DNA from: Lachnospiraceae bacterium A4
GTDB lineage: Bacteria; Bacillota; Clostridia; Lachnospirales; Lachnospiraceae
NCBI GenBank assembly: GCA_000403215.2
Contig: KE159538.1
Span: forward strand, 69,973-133,972
Length of the DNA: 64,000 nucleotides
Direction of reading: 5' to 3'
The notes under the pieces were generated by a model, which did not search any database, was not told the DNA's origin, and was given only the letters and a program-made list of their open reading frames with translations. The position numbers were made by a program, and so were the translations under genes. How positions within the stretch are numbered: position 1 is the first letter of the stretch; each line of letters starts with the position of its first letter. Of this stretch, positions 25,122 to 34,705 are shown piece after piece.

Positions 25122-26822
25122 TTAGATTGCCTTCCACTCGCCAGTTCTCAGAAATGCACCTGCCATATCATCAGCTTTACGGATAATCTCCTTGGAAAAT
25201 CCGATGATTTCCAGCAGCTTGATCGCATTTCTGGTGTGCGCCCGCCCCTCGAGCAGCCTGTATGAGAACAGAACATCTCCATCTCTGACTTCCTCCTCGA
25301 AATGACAGTTTTCATAGTCCTGTTCTAATAAATGCGTCAGCTCAATATCATGTGTCGCCGCAAAACAATAAATCCCTTTTTGCGAAAGCCTTTTTAAAAT
25401 CTGTGTCGAGGCTGCTATGCGCTCTACCGTATTTGTCCCGCGCAGCACTTCATCTACAAAGCACAACAGCGGCGCAGCATCTTTTGTATCGGCGGCATCT
25501 ATAATGCGCTTTAATGCCTTGATCTCCACAATATAATAACTCTCCCCACTGTCGAGATTGTCGCGCAGCGACATGGACGAATAAATTCTGTAATAATTCC
25601 CCTTATACATCTTTGCCGCACAGGTGTAGACGGTCTGCGACAGGATCGCATTGATTGCCGTCATTTTCAGAAACGTCGATTTGCCCGACGCGTTAGAGCC
25701 TGTGATAATCATTCCCCTGCTCTGTGCGAAACTGTTTGCCACAGGATTTTCAATACAGGGATGAAATCCCTCACTGATCACGAAGCGGCCGTCGCTGCCA
25801 GTCTGCAAAAGGGGCGTACAGTAATACGGCAGCGCAGCCCTGAAATACCCAATAGAGATCACGGCGTCGATGTAGCCGATCTCCCCTGCCAGCCCAATGA
25901 TTGCAGCTTTATTCTGATGCACGATATGGAGCATTGTATTAAAACGAATCAGATCAATATGGGTCAGCATCTTGATATAGTCAAACAATAATTCATCAAT
26001 ATTTCCGGTCGATGCATTCATTTTGAGCACCATTCCTGAATGCTTCTCAAAGTCCTTGAACCCGCTGCGTTTTGCCTTTAAACCAGCAACATAGTTCTCC
26101 ATCTCTGGCCCCAATGAATGTCCCGCAATCTCGTCTGCACAGTGCAGCAGCCGAATAATATACGCAAAAGTTGTCACATACGGCGCCGCGATGCCCTTCT
26201 CTTTCATGTATGTCACAATATTAAAACACGCTGTTCCAATCAGCATCGGCACGCCCAGCGAAGTCCGCACAAACAAAACCGCGGCCGATACCAGAAGCAG
26301 CAATATGCACCCATAATGTACTTTGTTGCTGCGCACGCCCAGTTCATCGAGATAGTCCAGATAGTCAGAGAGGGAATATTTGCCTGTATATCCTAGTTCC
26401 TTGAGCGACATCATTGTGTCGAGCCGCTCTTTCTCATGTTCCATCATGTACTCAATCTGTGCCGACATCTGCGCCTTGGCACCGTCTCTGTCATCTGTGA
26501 CCGGCTGCCGCAGCATCGCATACAGATATTCTTCCCCCGACGAGGACTGCGTAAAATTCATGCGCGCAAAGATGCTGTCCATCCCCAGATCATTCCATGT
26601 GATTTCATCAATATCATGAATCGATGCCTCGCGCTTATGCCAGTAATACCGAGAAATCTTGTCTAACTCCTCGGCACTGTAGGTCCTGTCTGGAAAGCTA
26701 CCATACAACTCCTTTAGCTGCCTGCGGTATTTCTTTTTGCGGCTCTTTTCATCCAATGCACCGCGGACCATCACATATAAGAACACAGCGATCAATATGA
26801 TTAGTAATACCAACAATTCCAT
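25122..26822 (-). CDS. Membrane-anchored MutS-family ATPase
   Basis: 566 aa. Hydrophobic segments at residues 3-19 and about 170-200 anchor it to the membrane. The core and ATPase domains of MutS follow: Walker A G375-SNASGKS, the YSSMSLRDNLDSGESYYIVE helix, Walker B LLCFVDE (457-458) with VLRGTNTVER, and the FAATHD switch. There is no mismatch-recognition domain, so it is not a repair MutS; it belongs to the short membrane MutS-like group of unknown function. ATG 26822 follows AAAGGAGTC. The cytidine deaminase gene lies 6 bp upstream, so they form an operon. Confidence 0.85.
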   Translation of the reverse strand: MELLVLLIILIAVFLYVMVRGALDEKSRKKKYRRQLKELYGSFPDRTYSAEELDKISRYYWHKREASIHDIDEITWNDLGMDSIFARMNFTQSSSGEEYLYAMLRQPVTDDRDGAKAQMSAQIEYMMEHEKERLDTMMSLKELGYTGKYSLSDYLDYLDELGVRSNKVHYGCILLLLVSAAVLFVRTSLGVPMLIGTACFNIVTYMKEKGIAAPYVTTFAYIIRLLHCADEIAGHSLGPEMENYVAGLKAKRSGFKDFEKHSGMVLKMNASTGNIDELLFDYIKMLTHIDLIRFNTMLHIVHQNKAAIIGLAGEIGYIDAVISIGYFRAALPYYCTPLLQTGSDGRFVISEGFHPCIENPVANSFAQSRGMIITGSNASGKSTFLKMTAINAILSQTVYTCAAKMYKGNYYRIYSSMSLRDNLDSGESYYIVEIKALKRIIDAADTKDAAPLLCFVDEVLRGTNTVERIAASTQILKRLSQKGIYCFAATHDIELTHLLEQDYENCHFEEEVRDGDVLFSYRLLEGRAHTRNAIKLLEIIGFSKEIIRKADDMAGAFLRTGEWKAI

Positions 26823-26828
26823 ACGCTG

Positions 26829-27245
26829 TCACGACTCCTTTAAATTTTCGGGACCAAATCCATGCGGAAGCATCGCCGCAAGTGTCTGCTCCATATATTG
26901 TTCCTCGGAAACTGCTGTGATAATCCGAAATTCTTCTGGATTGCAAAATTCCATCATCACCTGCCTGCACACGCCGCAGGGATATGCATAGTCTGTTGGA
27001 TTGTCCTGCGAACCGCCCACGATCGCAATCGCTTCAAATCCACGTTCTCCCTCGCTTACCGCCTTAAAAAACGCCGTCCGTTCTGCACAGTTTGACGGTG
27101 TGTACGCGGCGTTTTCGATGTTGCATCCTTGATAAACTTTGCCCTGTTTTGTCAAGAGCGCAGCGCCCACCCTGTATTTTGAATAGGGTGCATACGCCAT
27201 TTGACGTGCTGCCAGCGCTAGTCTGATCAGTTCTCTGTTATCCAT
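26829..27245 (-). CDS. cdd: Cytidine deaminase
   Basis: 138 aa, the homotetrameric type. It deaminates cytidine and deoxycytidine to uridine forms in pyrimidine salvage. Catalytic zinc site: NCAERTAFF (Cys and proton-shuttling Glu) and PCGVCRQ. Start ATG 27245 (MDNRELIRLA) is chosen with GTGAGG nine bases upstream; a GTG 5 codons earlier is part of that ribosome site. It is the first gene of an operon with the MutS-like protein. Confidence 0.95.
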   Translation of the reverse strand: MDNRELIRLALAARQMAYAPYSKYRVGAALLTKQGKVYQGCNIENAAYTPSNCAERTAFFKAVSEGERGFEAIAIVGGSQDNPTDYAYPCGVCRQVMMEFCNPEEFRIITAVSEEQYMEQTLAAMLPHGFGPENLKES

Positions 27246-27324
27246 ATCTTTTATCCTCACTTCATTATTATGCTCTATATGCTACTGTTTTACTATACCA
27301 TATATTTCAACCCAGAACAACCAA

Positions 27325-27352
27325 AAACAGGAGACCGCTCTGGTCTCCTGCG
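27325..27352 (-). terminator. spoIVA terminator
   Basis: CAGGAGACC-AGAGC-GGTCTCCTG followed by TTTTTGG on the minus strand, just after the spoIVA stop. Confidence 0.9.
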
Positions 27353-27354
27353 TG

Positions 27355-28857
27355 TTATATGATAATGCAGACCATTCCACCATTGGAGTCATTGACAATC
27401 TTCTGCATGGTATCCTGTAATTTAATCTGGCTCTCCTCCCCAATCATAGAAACCTTGCTCGTGATGCCGTCGTTGACAAGCTGTTCGACTGTCTTGCCAA
27501 AAATATTCGTCTCCCAAATCCCCTCTTTGGAAGTTTCCGCATCTGAGATGTAGCTGATCAAATCTTGCGCCTGCTGCTGTGTGCCGACGATCGGTGCGAT
27601 TTCTGTCTCGATATTTGCCTTAATCATATGTATTGACGGACTCTGCGCCTTGATCTTCACGCCATATTTATTGCCGTGTTTGATGAGTGTCGGATTCTCG
27701 AGCATAATCTCATCGCGCTCTGGCGTGACGACGCCATAGCCTTTTTGCCGCACACTCTCAAGCGCATTGAGCACCTTTTTATACTCCCGTTTCATATCTG
27801 CCAGACTTGACAAGAGCTGCATAAGCTGATATTCTCCCGACACATTTTCTCCGGTCATAGCGCTTAACAGTTCATAATAATATTTTGTGTCACCCTCTAA
27901 CAAGAACGCTGCCGAACCGTCTGCAATATTCACTTTGTCATACTTGCAGCGTTTGATGTACTCACTGTCCTTCTCTAGTAACTGGCTGAAATCCTTCTCC
28001 ACCAGATCACGCACAGTTCTGACCTTCTCCATAATGATGTGCAGCTTCTCAATCACTTCTTTTTTCATCGGATTGTCGATTTCCATGATATCCATCCACT
28101 TCGGTGTATAAAACTCAATGACAGACACCGGAAACTCATACATCACCTGCTCTAAAATCATCGTGATATCATCTCTTCTGAGCTGTTCGATATTCACAGG
28201 AATTGCCTTTACCATATATTTCTTTTCCAGTTCTGCGGCAATCTCCTTTGCCTCCTCAGCGTATGGCTTTGTCGTGTTCACCAGCACGACAAACGGTTTG
28301 CCAAGCTCTTTTAACTCTGTGATTGTCTGCTCCTCTGCCGCTTTGTACGAGCTGCGCGGTATCTCGCCAAAGCTGCCGTCCGTCGTAACGACAATTCCAA
28401 TGGTGGAGTGATCCTGTATCACCTTTCTGGTGCCAATCTCCGCCGCCTGTGTGAATGGAATCTCCTCTTTGGACCACGGCGTTTTGACCATGCGCTCCAC
28501 ATCTTCCTCCATATGTCCGGCGGCGCCCTCCACCATATAGCCCACACAGTCAATCAGACGCACTTTCACATTGATGCCGTCACTAATCTCGATCTGTGCT
28601 GCCTCCTTTGGTATAAATTTCGGCTCTGTGGTCGTGATGGTGCGCCCGCCGCTGCTCTGTGGCAGTTCATCCTGCGTGCGCGTCCTCTCATGCTCATTTT
28701 CAATCTGCGGCAATACCATCAAATCCATAAATCGTTTAATAAATGTGGATTTTCCCGTTCTGACAGGCCCCACTACGCCAATATAGATTTCCCCGCCGGT
28801 GCGCTGGCTGATATCCCTGTATAAATTAAATTCCTGAGTTCCGTCAAGCTGTCCCAT
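27355..28857 (-). CDS. spoIVA: Stage IV sporulation protein A
   Basis: 500 aa, the usual size. SpoIVA is an ATP-hydrolysing cytoskeletal protein that polymerises around the forespore and forms the base of the spore coat. Walker A GPVRTGKST lies near residues 30-38, then SSGGRTITTTEP and DCVGYMVEGA; the conserved hydrophobic end GGMVCIII is intact. Start ATG 28857 (MGQLDG) is set by AAAGGGG; an ATG at 28875 overlaps that site. A monocistronic unit with a strong terminator. It shows that the organism is an endospore former or descends from one. Confidence 0.97.
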   Translation of the reverse strand: MGQLDGTQEFNLYRDISQRTGGEIYIGVVGPVRTGKSTFIKRFMDLMVLPQIENEHERTRTQDELPQSSGGRTITTTEPKFIPKEAAQIEISDGINVKVRLIDCVGYMVEGAAGHMEEDVERMVKTPWSKEEIPFTQAAEIGTRKVIQDHSTIGIVVTTDGSFGEIPRSSYKAAEEQTITELKELGKPFVVLVNTTKPYAEEAKEIAAELEKKYMVKAIPVNIEQLRRDDITMILEQVMYEFPVSVIEFYTPKWMDIMEIDNPMKKEVIEKLHIIMEKVRTVRDLVEKDFSQLLEKDSEYIKRCKYDKVNIADGSAAFLLEGDTKYYYELLSAMTGENVSGEYQLMQLLSSLADMKREYKKVLNALESVRQKGYGVVTPERDEIMLENPTLIKHGNKYGVKIKAQSPSIHMIKANIETEIAPIVGTQQQAQDLISYISDAETSKEGIWETNIFGKTVEQLVNDGITSKVSMIGEESQIKLQDTMQKIVNDSNGGMVCIII

Positions 28858-28941
28858 TGTTTTCCCCTTTCCCATACGATAATCCTGTTCGTTTCATTAA
28901 AATCTTTTCAATTTTCTACTTAAACTTATGCATGCTCCTAC

Positions 28942-28986
28942 AAAAAAAGAACCTAAACTGTCCTTTTTCAGTTCTGGTTCTTTTCG
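28942..28986 (-). terminator. Terminator of the zinc-finger-like gene
   Basis: GAACC..AACTG - AAAAAGGA - CAGTT..GGTTC hairpin with a TTTTTTT run on the minus strand. Confidence 0.85.
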
Positions 28987-28990
28987 GTGA

Positions 28991-29407
28991 CTACTGATTC
29001 ATATTTTGATTTATCTTTTTATTAAAATTCTTTTTCTGTTTCTGTGGCTTTGCCTTATATCCTGCCCTGCGCCCAAACGGTTTTCTTTTTCCTTTGGCAG
29101 CATGTTTGACAGCATCTGCGGCGCGTTTCTGGTCGCGCGCCTTCACTTCCTCACAGTTGTATATACACAGTCCGCCGGTTTCTGTCAGACGCACATAGTT
29201 GGGATACGCTGTGTATTTCATATGACATTTATTGCATTCGTAAGTGTTGAGCGCATCGCCGTTTGGCATGATCACCTTGAGCGTAAGACCATATTTGACT
29301 ATCCCTTCACAATCTTCCCTGATACACCTATTGATCCGCTTATCATAGACGTAAAAAACGTCACCCTCTTGCAATCGTACCTTTCTCTCAGGCGCCTTCT
29401 TTTCCAT
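28991..29407 (-). CDS. Hypothetical protein with Cys pairs and basic tail
   Basis: 138 aa, cytoplasmic. The first 90 residues contain CIREDCEG and CNKCHMKYTAYPNY, which could make a four-Cys zinc site, followed by CIYNCEEV. The last 45 residues are Lys/Arg/Asn-rich (KGKRKPFGRRAGYKAKPQKQ) and may bind nucleic acid. No named family recognised. It is the third gene after moxR and the VWA gene on the same strand, about 50 bp downstream, and ends at its own terminator. Confidence 0.75.
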   Translation of the reverse strand: MEKKAPERKVRLQEGDVFYVYDKRINRCIREDCEGIVKYGLTLKVIMPNGDALNTYECNKCHMKYTAYPNYVRLTETGGLCIYNCEEVKARDQKRAADAVKHAAKGKRKPFGRRAGYKAKPQKQKKNFNKKINQNMNQ

Positions 29408-29457
29408 CTCCTCGTCCTTCTCTCTTACGTACTAATTCCCTTTTTACATCTGTATTG

Positions 29458-30660
29458 TTATTTATTCGCCATCAGCTTGACCATCGCTTCATTCAGCCCC
29501 TTCACTGTCAGCTTATACATGGGAAAAATCTCCTTCACCGCTGTCTCCGCCTCGCGCCACGGCGCTCTGCCCGGCGCCATCTTGGGATTCATCCACACGA
29601 TCTTTTTGTAATGCAGTTTCATCAGATGAAGCCACTCAAAACCAGACAAGCCGCCGTTTGGTCCCCTGTAATTGCCTGTGTTTGAATAAAGCTCCTCCGG
29701 CGCCATCGCCGCGTCCCCCACGATGATGACTTTATAATCGCTGCCAACATTGCGGAACAGCCACTCCGTGTCAATCCAGTCGCCGTTCTCACACTCTGGC
29801 GTCTTGTACAGCTTAGAATAGATACAGTTATGGAAATAATAGACTTTCACATCCTTAAAATGATTGGATTTATTGACTGACTGAAACAAATCGTTCATCA
29901 ATCTCGTATACGGAATCATCGTTCCGCCGGAATCCATCAAAAGCAGAAGCTTCACTGCATTTTTGCGCGGCTTCATCATCTCGATCTGTAGATATCCGCC
30001 GTTGTTACAGGTTTTGTCGATCGTCTGGTCTATATCGAGCTCTGACTTTGGGATGTCTAATTTTGTAGAAAACTGGCGCAGACGGCGCAGTGCCATCTGG
30101 AATTGACGGTTATCAATCACCTTGTCGTCCCTGAAATCCCGGTACTTGCGTGCCCCGACCACGGAGAATGCCGACTGGTAGCCTGTCTGTCCGCCGACGC
30201 GCACGCCGCCGACATTGCCGCCCATATTGCCAAAGGACGTTTTTCCCATGGTGCCAATCCAGAAGCTTCCCCCGTTATGCTCTTCATTCTGGTCTTTGAG
30301 GCGCTGCTTGAATTTCTCCTCCACATCGTCTTTATCTACCTGAATCTCTTCGACTTGGTTCAGATGTTTCCTTGCCTCCTCGTGGGCAAGCTCCATCATG
30401 TCGGACTTGTCGAGCCAGCGGAGCATATTTTTGCCGACCTCTGTCTCCGTCTTTACCCCCTTAAAGCACTCCTCAAAAGCCATGTCAAACTTGTCAAATT
30501 CGGTCTCGCTCTTTACCAGTATCATTCTCGCCACATAGTAAAACTGTGTCAGCGAGCTCTCACAAAGCCCCTTGTCAAGCGCCTCCTGCAAATCAAGCCA
30601 CTCTCCCAGCGAGACTTCAAGCCCTTTTTCTTTTAATGTATAGAAAAATTTAGAAAACAT
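29458..30660 (-). CDS. VWA-domain (CoxE-like) protein, MoxR partner
   Basis: 400 aa. The C-terminal half has a von Willebrand A fold: LLLLMDSGGTMIPYT (MIDAS DxSxS in the variant DSGGT), YYFHNCIYSKLY, and VIIVGDAAMAP. The N-terminal half is helical and charged, with a Gly-rich linker near residue 135-160 (TSFGNMGGNVGGVRVGGQ). Such proteins work with MoxR ATPases as metal-dependent adaptors for remodelling or activating other proteins. The moxR gene lies 31 bp upstream. The client is unknown; the next gene downstream encodes a Cys-pair protein. Confidence 0.88.
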   Translation of the reverse strand: MFSKFFYTLKEKGLEVSLGEWLDLQEALDKGLCESSLTQFYYVARMILVKSETEFDKFDMAFEECFKGVKTETEVGKNMLRWLDKSDMMELAHEEARKHLNQVEEIQVDKDDVEEKFKQRLKDQNEEHNGGSFWIGTMGKTSFGNMGGNVGGVRVGGQTGYQSAFSVVGARKYRDFRDDKVIDNRQFQMALRRLRQFSTKLDIPKSELDIDQTIDKTCNNGGYLQIEMMKPRKNAVKLLLLMDSGGTMIPYTRLMNDLFQSVNKSNHFKDVKVYYFHNCIYSKLYKTPECENGDWIDTEWLFRNVGSDYKVIIVGDAAMAPEELYSNTGNYRGPNGGLSGFEWLHLMKLHYKKIVWMNPKMAPGRAPWREAETAVKEIFPMYKLTVKGLNEAMVKLMANK

Positions 30661-30691
30661 GCTTTTCCCTCATTCTATCTACTATGAACTG

Positions 30692-31507
30692 TTAATGAAT
30701 CTCCTGCCGCACTGTCTCCAAATCCTCATCCTTCTTCACGACCACACCGACAAACGGCAGTTTCGACCGCAGTGTATCCGCCGGAATTCCGCCAATCTGA
30801 AGCGCGTTAATCCAGTCGATCAACTCTGAAGTGCTCGGCTTCTTGCGCACATCACGAAGTGCACGGATATCATAAAATACCTGCATCGCATGTTTCATCA
30901 GATTTTCCTCAACATTGGGATAATGCGTCTTAATGATCTCCTCCATGAGCGCTGCATCTGGGAAATCAATATAATGGAAGATACACCTCCTCAAAAATGC
31001 ATCTGGCAACTCCTTCTCAGCATTTGATGTAATAATGACAATCGGGCGGTGTTTTGCCTTGACTGTGCGCTTTGTCTCATGGATATAAAACTCCATTTGG
31101 TCTAGCTCCCAGAGCAAATCATTCGGAAACTCCAGATCTGCCTTGTCAATCTCGTCGATCAACAAGATCACCTGCTCATCGCTCTCAAAAGCCTCGCCAA
31201 GCTTTCCAAGCTTGATGTATCTGGCGATATCATCGACGCCCTCAACCCCAAACTGCCCGTCATAAAGACGCTGAATCGTATCATACATATATAAGCCGTC
31301 CTGTGCCTTTGTCGTGGACTTGATATTCCATATGATAAGCTTTTTGCCGAGCGAGTTCGCGACTGCCTGCGCGAGCATGGTCTTGCCTGTGCCCGGCTCC
31401 CCCTTGATCAGAAGCGGCTTTTGCAGTGCGATCGCTACATTCACACTCGCGAGAAGTTCTTCGCTCGCCACATAATCCTGCGTACTGTTAAACTGTGTGT
31501 TTGTCAT
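30692..31507 (-). CDS. MoxR-family AAA+ ATPase
   Basis: 271 aa. Walker A GEPGTGKTMLAQA (residues about 37-49), Walker B VILLIDEIDKAD, sensor 1 VIITSNAEKELPDAF with the arginine finger in FLRRCIFHYIDFP. MoxR ATPases act as chaperones or activators with a VWA partner, encoded immediately downstream. It lacks the extra domains of RavA. ATG 31507 starts MTNTQFNSTQDYVAS. Cytoplasmic. Confidence 0.92.
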   Translation of the reverse strand: MTNTQFNSTQDYVASEELLASVNVAIALQKPLLIKGEPGTGKTMLAQAVANSLGKKLIIWNIKSTTKAQDGLYMYDTIQRLYDGQFGVEGVDDIARYIKLGKLGEAFESDEQVILLIDEIDKADLEFPNDLLWELDQMEFYIHETKRTVKAKHRPIVIITSNAEKELPDAFLRRCIFHYIDFPDAALMEEIIKTHYPNVEENLMKHAMQVFYDIRALRDVRKKPSTSELIDWINALQIGGIPADTLRSKLPFVGVVVKKDEDLETVRQEIH

Positions 31508-31587
31508 TTTGTATGTTTTCCTTTCTGTTTCTTTTATTTTTAATCGCAGATTTTCGCCTGTTTATTATCGCAGCACGTGATCTCATT

Positions 31588-32607
31588 TCAGTGCTCGCCC
31601 CAGTCCTCATCATGCGCGATCTCAATCTTTTTGTCGCGTATCATTAAGTCCTTCACTGCCGCCGCTGCCGGCTTTCCATGAAACAGCACCTCATTCACCT
31701 GCTCAATGATTGGAAGCTCAACCTGATACTTCTGTGCCAGACGCATTGCCGCCTTTGCCGAATAGACACCCTCGACCACCATTTTGACCTCCGCCATCGC
31801 CTCCTCCATCGTCCTGCCCTGACCAATCAGGATTCCGGCGCGCCTGTTGCGGCTGTGCATACTCGCACAGGTCACGATCAGATCGCCAATGCCAGACAAC
31901 CCGCAAAATGTCTCAAACCTGCCGCCCATCTCCATGCCAAGCCGTCCGATCTCTGTGATGCCGCGCGTGATAAGCGCAGCCTTTGTGTTGTCGCCATAGC
32001 CAAGACCGTCCGCGATGCCAGCAGCCAGCGCAACCACGTTTTTCAATGCCGCACCAAGCTCAATCCCCAGCACATCCGGGCTGGTATAAACACGGAACAC
32101 ATCGCTCATAAACACCGATTGGATAAATTCCGCTGTCTTTTTTGTCTGTGCACCCACCACGATCGTTGTCGGAATACACTTGCCAACCTCCTCCGCATGG
32201 GAAGGACCTGACAAAACTGCCACATCTGCCTGCGGCACCTCCTCCTCGATCACCTGTGAGAGCGTCATAAGCGTGGCTTCCTCAATTCCCTTTGCCACAT
32301 TCACGATAATCTGCCCCGCCGATACAATCTCCTTCATGCTGTGCGCTGTAGTCCTCGTGTACGAAGAAGGCACAGCAAGTACCAGAATATCCTTATCTTT
32401 AACAGCCTCCGCAAGCACTGTCGTGAACACAATGTCCTGCGCAAGTTTTACCCCCGGAAGCTTATCCTTATGCTCATGCTCCCTGCTTAGCATATCAATT
32501 TCATCTTTTAATGCCGACCACACGGTAATGTCATGTCCATTGTTGTGCAGAAGTACCGACAATGCGATGCCCCAGCTTCCTGCTCCAATCATTCCTACCT
32601 TTGCCAT
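31588..32607 (-). CDS. gpsA: Glycerol-3-phosphate dehydrogenase (NAD(P)+)
   Basis: 339 aa. Reduces dihydroxyacetone phosphate to sn-glycerol-3-phosphate for phospholipid synthesis. N-terminal Rossmann motif GMIGAGSWGIAL, SGPSHAEEV, the catalytic Lys region GIELGAALKNVVALAAGIADGLGYGDNTKAAL and GLSGIGDL are all present. It lies 19 bp downstream of plsY, the next enzyme of the pathway, in the order der-plsY-gpsA. Confidence 0.97.
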   Translation of the reverse strand: MAKVGMIGAGSWGIALSVLLHNNGHDITVWSALKDEIDMLSREHEHKDKLPGVKLAQDIVFTTVLAEAVKDKDILVLAVPSSYTRTTAHSMKEIVSAGQIIVNVAKGIEEATLMTLSQVIEEEVPQADVAVLSGPSHAEEVGKCIPTTIVVGAQTKKTAEFIQSVFMSDVFRVYTSPDVLGIELGAALKNVVALAAGIADGLGYGDNTKAALITRGITEIGRLGMEMGGRFETFCGLSGIGDLIVTCASMHSRNRRAGILIGQGRTMEEAMAEVKMVVEGVYSAKAAMRLAQKYQVELPIIEQVNEVLFHGKPAAAAVKDLMIRDKKIEIAHDEDWGEH

Positions 32608-32626
32608 AACGAACCCCCTTCAATCA

Positions 32627-33280
32627 TTATTCACTCTTTTTACTCAAATAGGTCTTTCTTTCCTCCTTATGTAACAACCGTTTGATATTTGCCCGATGTC
32701 CCCAAAAGGCAAGTGCTGCCAAGAGAACCGTGACCAGATACAGCTCATTCAGCGCAGCCTGTTCCATTCCCCATACGCCCATCTGCCCAAAAATGACCAT
32801 CTCTGCAATCAGCACAATTTCCACAACCAAGGAACCCAGTGACACATAATGCGTCGCAAAAAAGATTCCGAAAAAGGTAATAACCTGTGGAATGAGCATG
32901 TACGGGTGAAAGAATATCACAAGCCCTGCTGTGCAGGCAATTCCCTTCCCTCCCTTGAAACCAAGATAAAAAGGAAAATTATGTCCCAAAATCGCCCCCG
33001 CTGCCGCATAGATTGCAAGCAGATACAAGATCTCACCGTACTGCTCGCGAAACAACAGCCGCACGGCAGTCATTGCAAGCCCTGTCTTAATAATATCACA
33101 AAATAAGACAATTGCACCTGCTTTTTTTCCAAGAACGCGGAGAGAATTTGTCGTGCCCGCATTCCCACTTCCATATTTCCTAATATCAATGCCGTGCAGC
33201 CTGCCATAAATATATGAAGTCTGGAAGCAGCCAAAGACATAACCAATCAATAAACATACGAAACGAATCATTTTACACAA
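32627..33280 (-). CDS. plsY: Glycerol-3-phosphate acyltransferase (acyl-phosphate)
   Basis: 217 aa, five predicted membrane helices. Transfers the acyl group from acyl phosphate to glycerol-3-phosphate, giving lysophosphatidate. PlsY motifs: GSGNAGTTNSLRVLGKKAG, GHNFPFYLGFKGGKGIA and THYVSLGS. The C-terminus is basic (HRANIKRLLHKEERK). It forms an operon with der upstream (18 bp) and gpsA downstream. Confidence 0.95.
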   Translation of the reverse strand: MCKMIRFVCLLIGYVFGCFQTSYIYGRLHGIDIRKYGSGNAGTTNSLRVLGKKAGAIVLFCDIIKTGLAMTAVRLLFREQYGEILYLLAIYAAAGAILGHNFPFYLGFKGGKGIACTAGLVIFFHPYMLIPQVITFFGIFFATHYVSLGSLVVEIVLIAEMVIFGQMGVWGMEQAALNELYLVTVLLAALAFWGHRANIKRLLHKEERKTYLSKKSE

Positions 33281-33298
33281 AGTCCTTTCCTAAAGCAT

Positions 33299-34654
33299 TT
33301 ATTTCTCCTCTTTGCGTTCCCTGATAATAAATTTTAACGGCGTTCCCCGAAAGCCAAACGCCTCTCGGATCTTATTTTCAAGGTATCTGGTATATGAAAA
33401 GTGCATCAACTCCTTATCATTGACAAATACCACAAACGTCGGCGGCTTCACACCTGCCTGCGTTGTATAGAAAATTTTGAGCCGCTTTCCCTTGTCTGAA
33501 GGCGGCTGCTGGAGTGCCACAGCCTCGGTGACAATCTCGTTGACAACCCCAGTTGATATGCGGAGGGACTGGTTTTCAATCACCATGTCGATCGTCTCAA
33601 AAAGCTTGTTCAGTCGTTGACCTGTGACCGCAGATATAAATACGATCTCCGCATAGAGCATAAAGGAGAGTGTGTTGCGCACCCGCTCTGTAAAACGGTA
33701 AATGGTCTTGTCGTCCTTCTCAATCGCGTCCCATTTGTTGACTGCAATGACAATGCCTTTCCCCCTGTCATGTGCGATTCCGGCAATCTTGGCATCCTGC
33801 TCCGTAACGCCCTCCACAGCGTCAATCACAAGCACCACCACATCTGCACGCTCTACAGCACTCACCGTTCGAATAATCATAAAACGCTCAAGCTCTTCTT
33901 TAATTTTATTTTTCCGGCGCAGACCAGCCGTGTCAATCAGCACATATTCCCTGTTATTGTATATGATTTCCGTGTCGATGGCATCCCGCGTCGTCCCGGC
34001 AATATCCGACACAATCACTCGGTTCTCTCCTGCAATTTTATTAATAATAGAAGATTTCCCCACATTCGGTTTGCCCACAATCGCAATTCTAGGTCTGTCG
34101 TCCTCCTCGTCTGTCAGCGCCTCCTTGTCAAACAGCGCTGTCACCGCGTCAAGCATCTCGCCAAACCCAAGCTTGTTCACCGACGATATCGGATAGGGTT
34201 CACCGATGCCGAGATTATAAAACTCATAGACATCTGCCTCCATCTTGGCAAAGCTGTCCACCTTGTTCACGACGAGCACGACAGGCTTGCGGCTTCTTCT
34301 GAGCAGATCTGCCACTTTGGCATCCGCATCAACCAGTCCCTGCCGCACATCGACAAGAAAAATGATAACATCTGCCGTGTCAATGGCAATCTGCGCCTGC
34401 TCACGCATCTGAGACAAGATAATATCCTTGCTGTCCGGCTCGATACCGCCGGTATCAATCATCGTAAAATTCCAGTTCAGCCAGCTCACATCCGCATAGA
34501 TGCGGTCTCTTGTAATCCCCGGCGTATCCTTTACAATCGAAATCTTATCACCCGCGAGCGCATTAAACAATGTCGATTTCCCTACATTGGGCCTGCCCAC
34601 GATCGCCACAATCGGTTTCTTGGTTCTATTTTCCATTTTATTTTGTATCTCCAT
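33299..34654 (-). CDS. der: Ribosome-assembly GTPase Der (EngA)
   Basis: 451 aa with two tandem GTPase domains, [13 protein letters not shown] near residue 20 and [13 protein letters not shown] near residue 195, and a C-terminal KH-like domain. It acts in 50S subunit maturation. Both NKVD (VVNKVDSF) and NKWD (AVNKWDAI) G4 motifs are present. An alternative ATG lies six codons in (34636). It is cotranscribed with plsY and gpsA. Confidence 0.96.
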   Translation of the reverse strand: MEIQNKMENRTKKPIVAIVGRPNVGKSTLFNALAGDKISIVKDTPGITRDRIYADVSWLNWNFTMIDTGGIEPDSKDIILSQMREQAQIAIDTADVIIFLVDVRQGLVDADAKVADLLRRSRKPVVLVVNKVDSFAKMEADVYEFYNLGIGEPYPISSVNKLGFGEMLDAVTALFDKEALTDEEDDRPRIAIVGKPNVGKSSIINKIAGENRVIVSDIAGTTRDAIDTEIIYNNREYVLIDTAGLRRKNKIKEELERFMIIRTVSAVERADVVVLVIDAVEGVTEQDAKIAGIAHDRGKGIVIAVNKWDAIEKDDKTIYRFTERVRNTLSFMLYAEIVFISAVTGQRLNKLFETIDMVIENQSLRISTGVVNEIVTEAVALQQPPSDKGKRLKIFYTTQAGVKPPTFVVFVNDKELMHFSYTRYLENKIREAFGFRGTPLKFIIRERKEEK

Positions 34655-34705
34655 TTCTCGTGTTATAGTATACCCTCCGCAACACGCAGTATCCTGCTGT
34701 GCGTG

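Noticed and set aside
27245-27260. GTG start for cdd at 27260
   Set aside because: That GTG is part of the GTGAGG ribosome site of the ATG at 27245.
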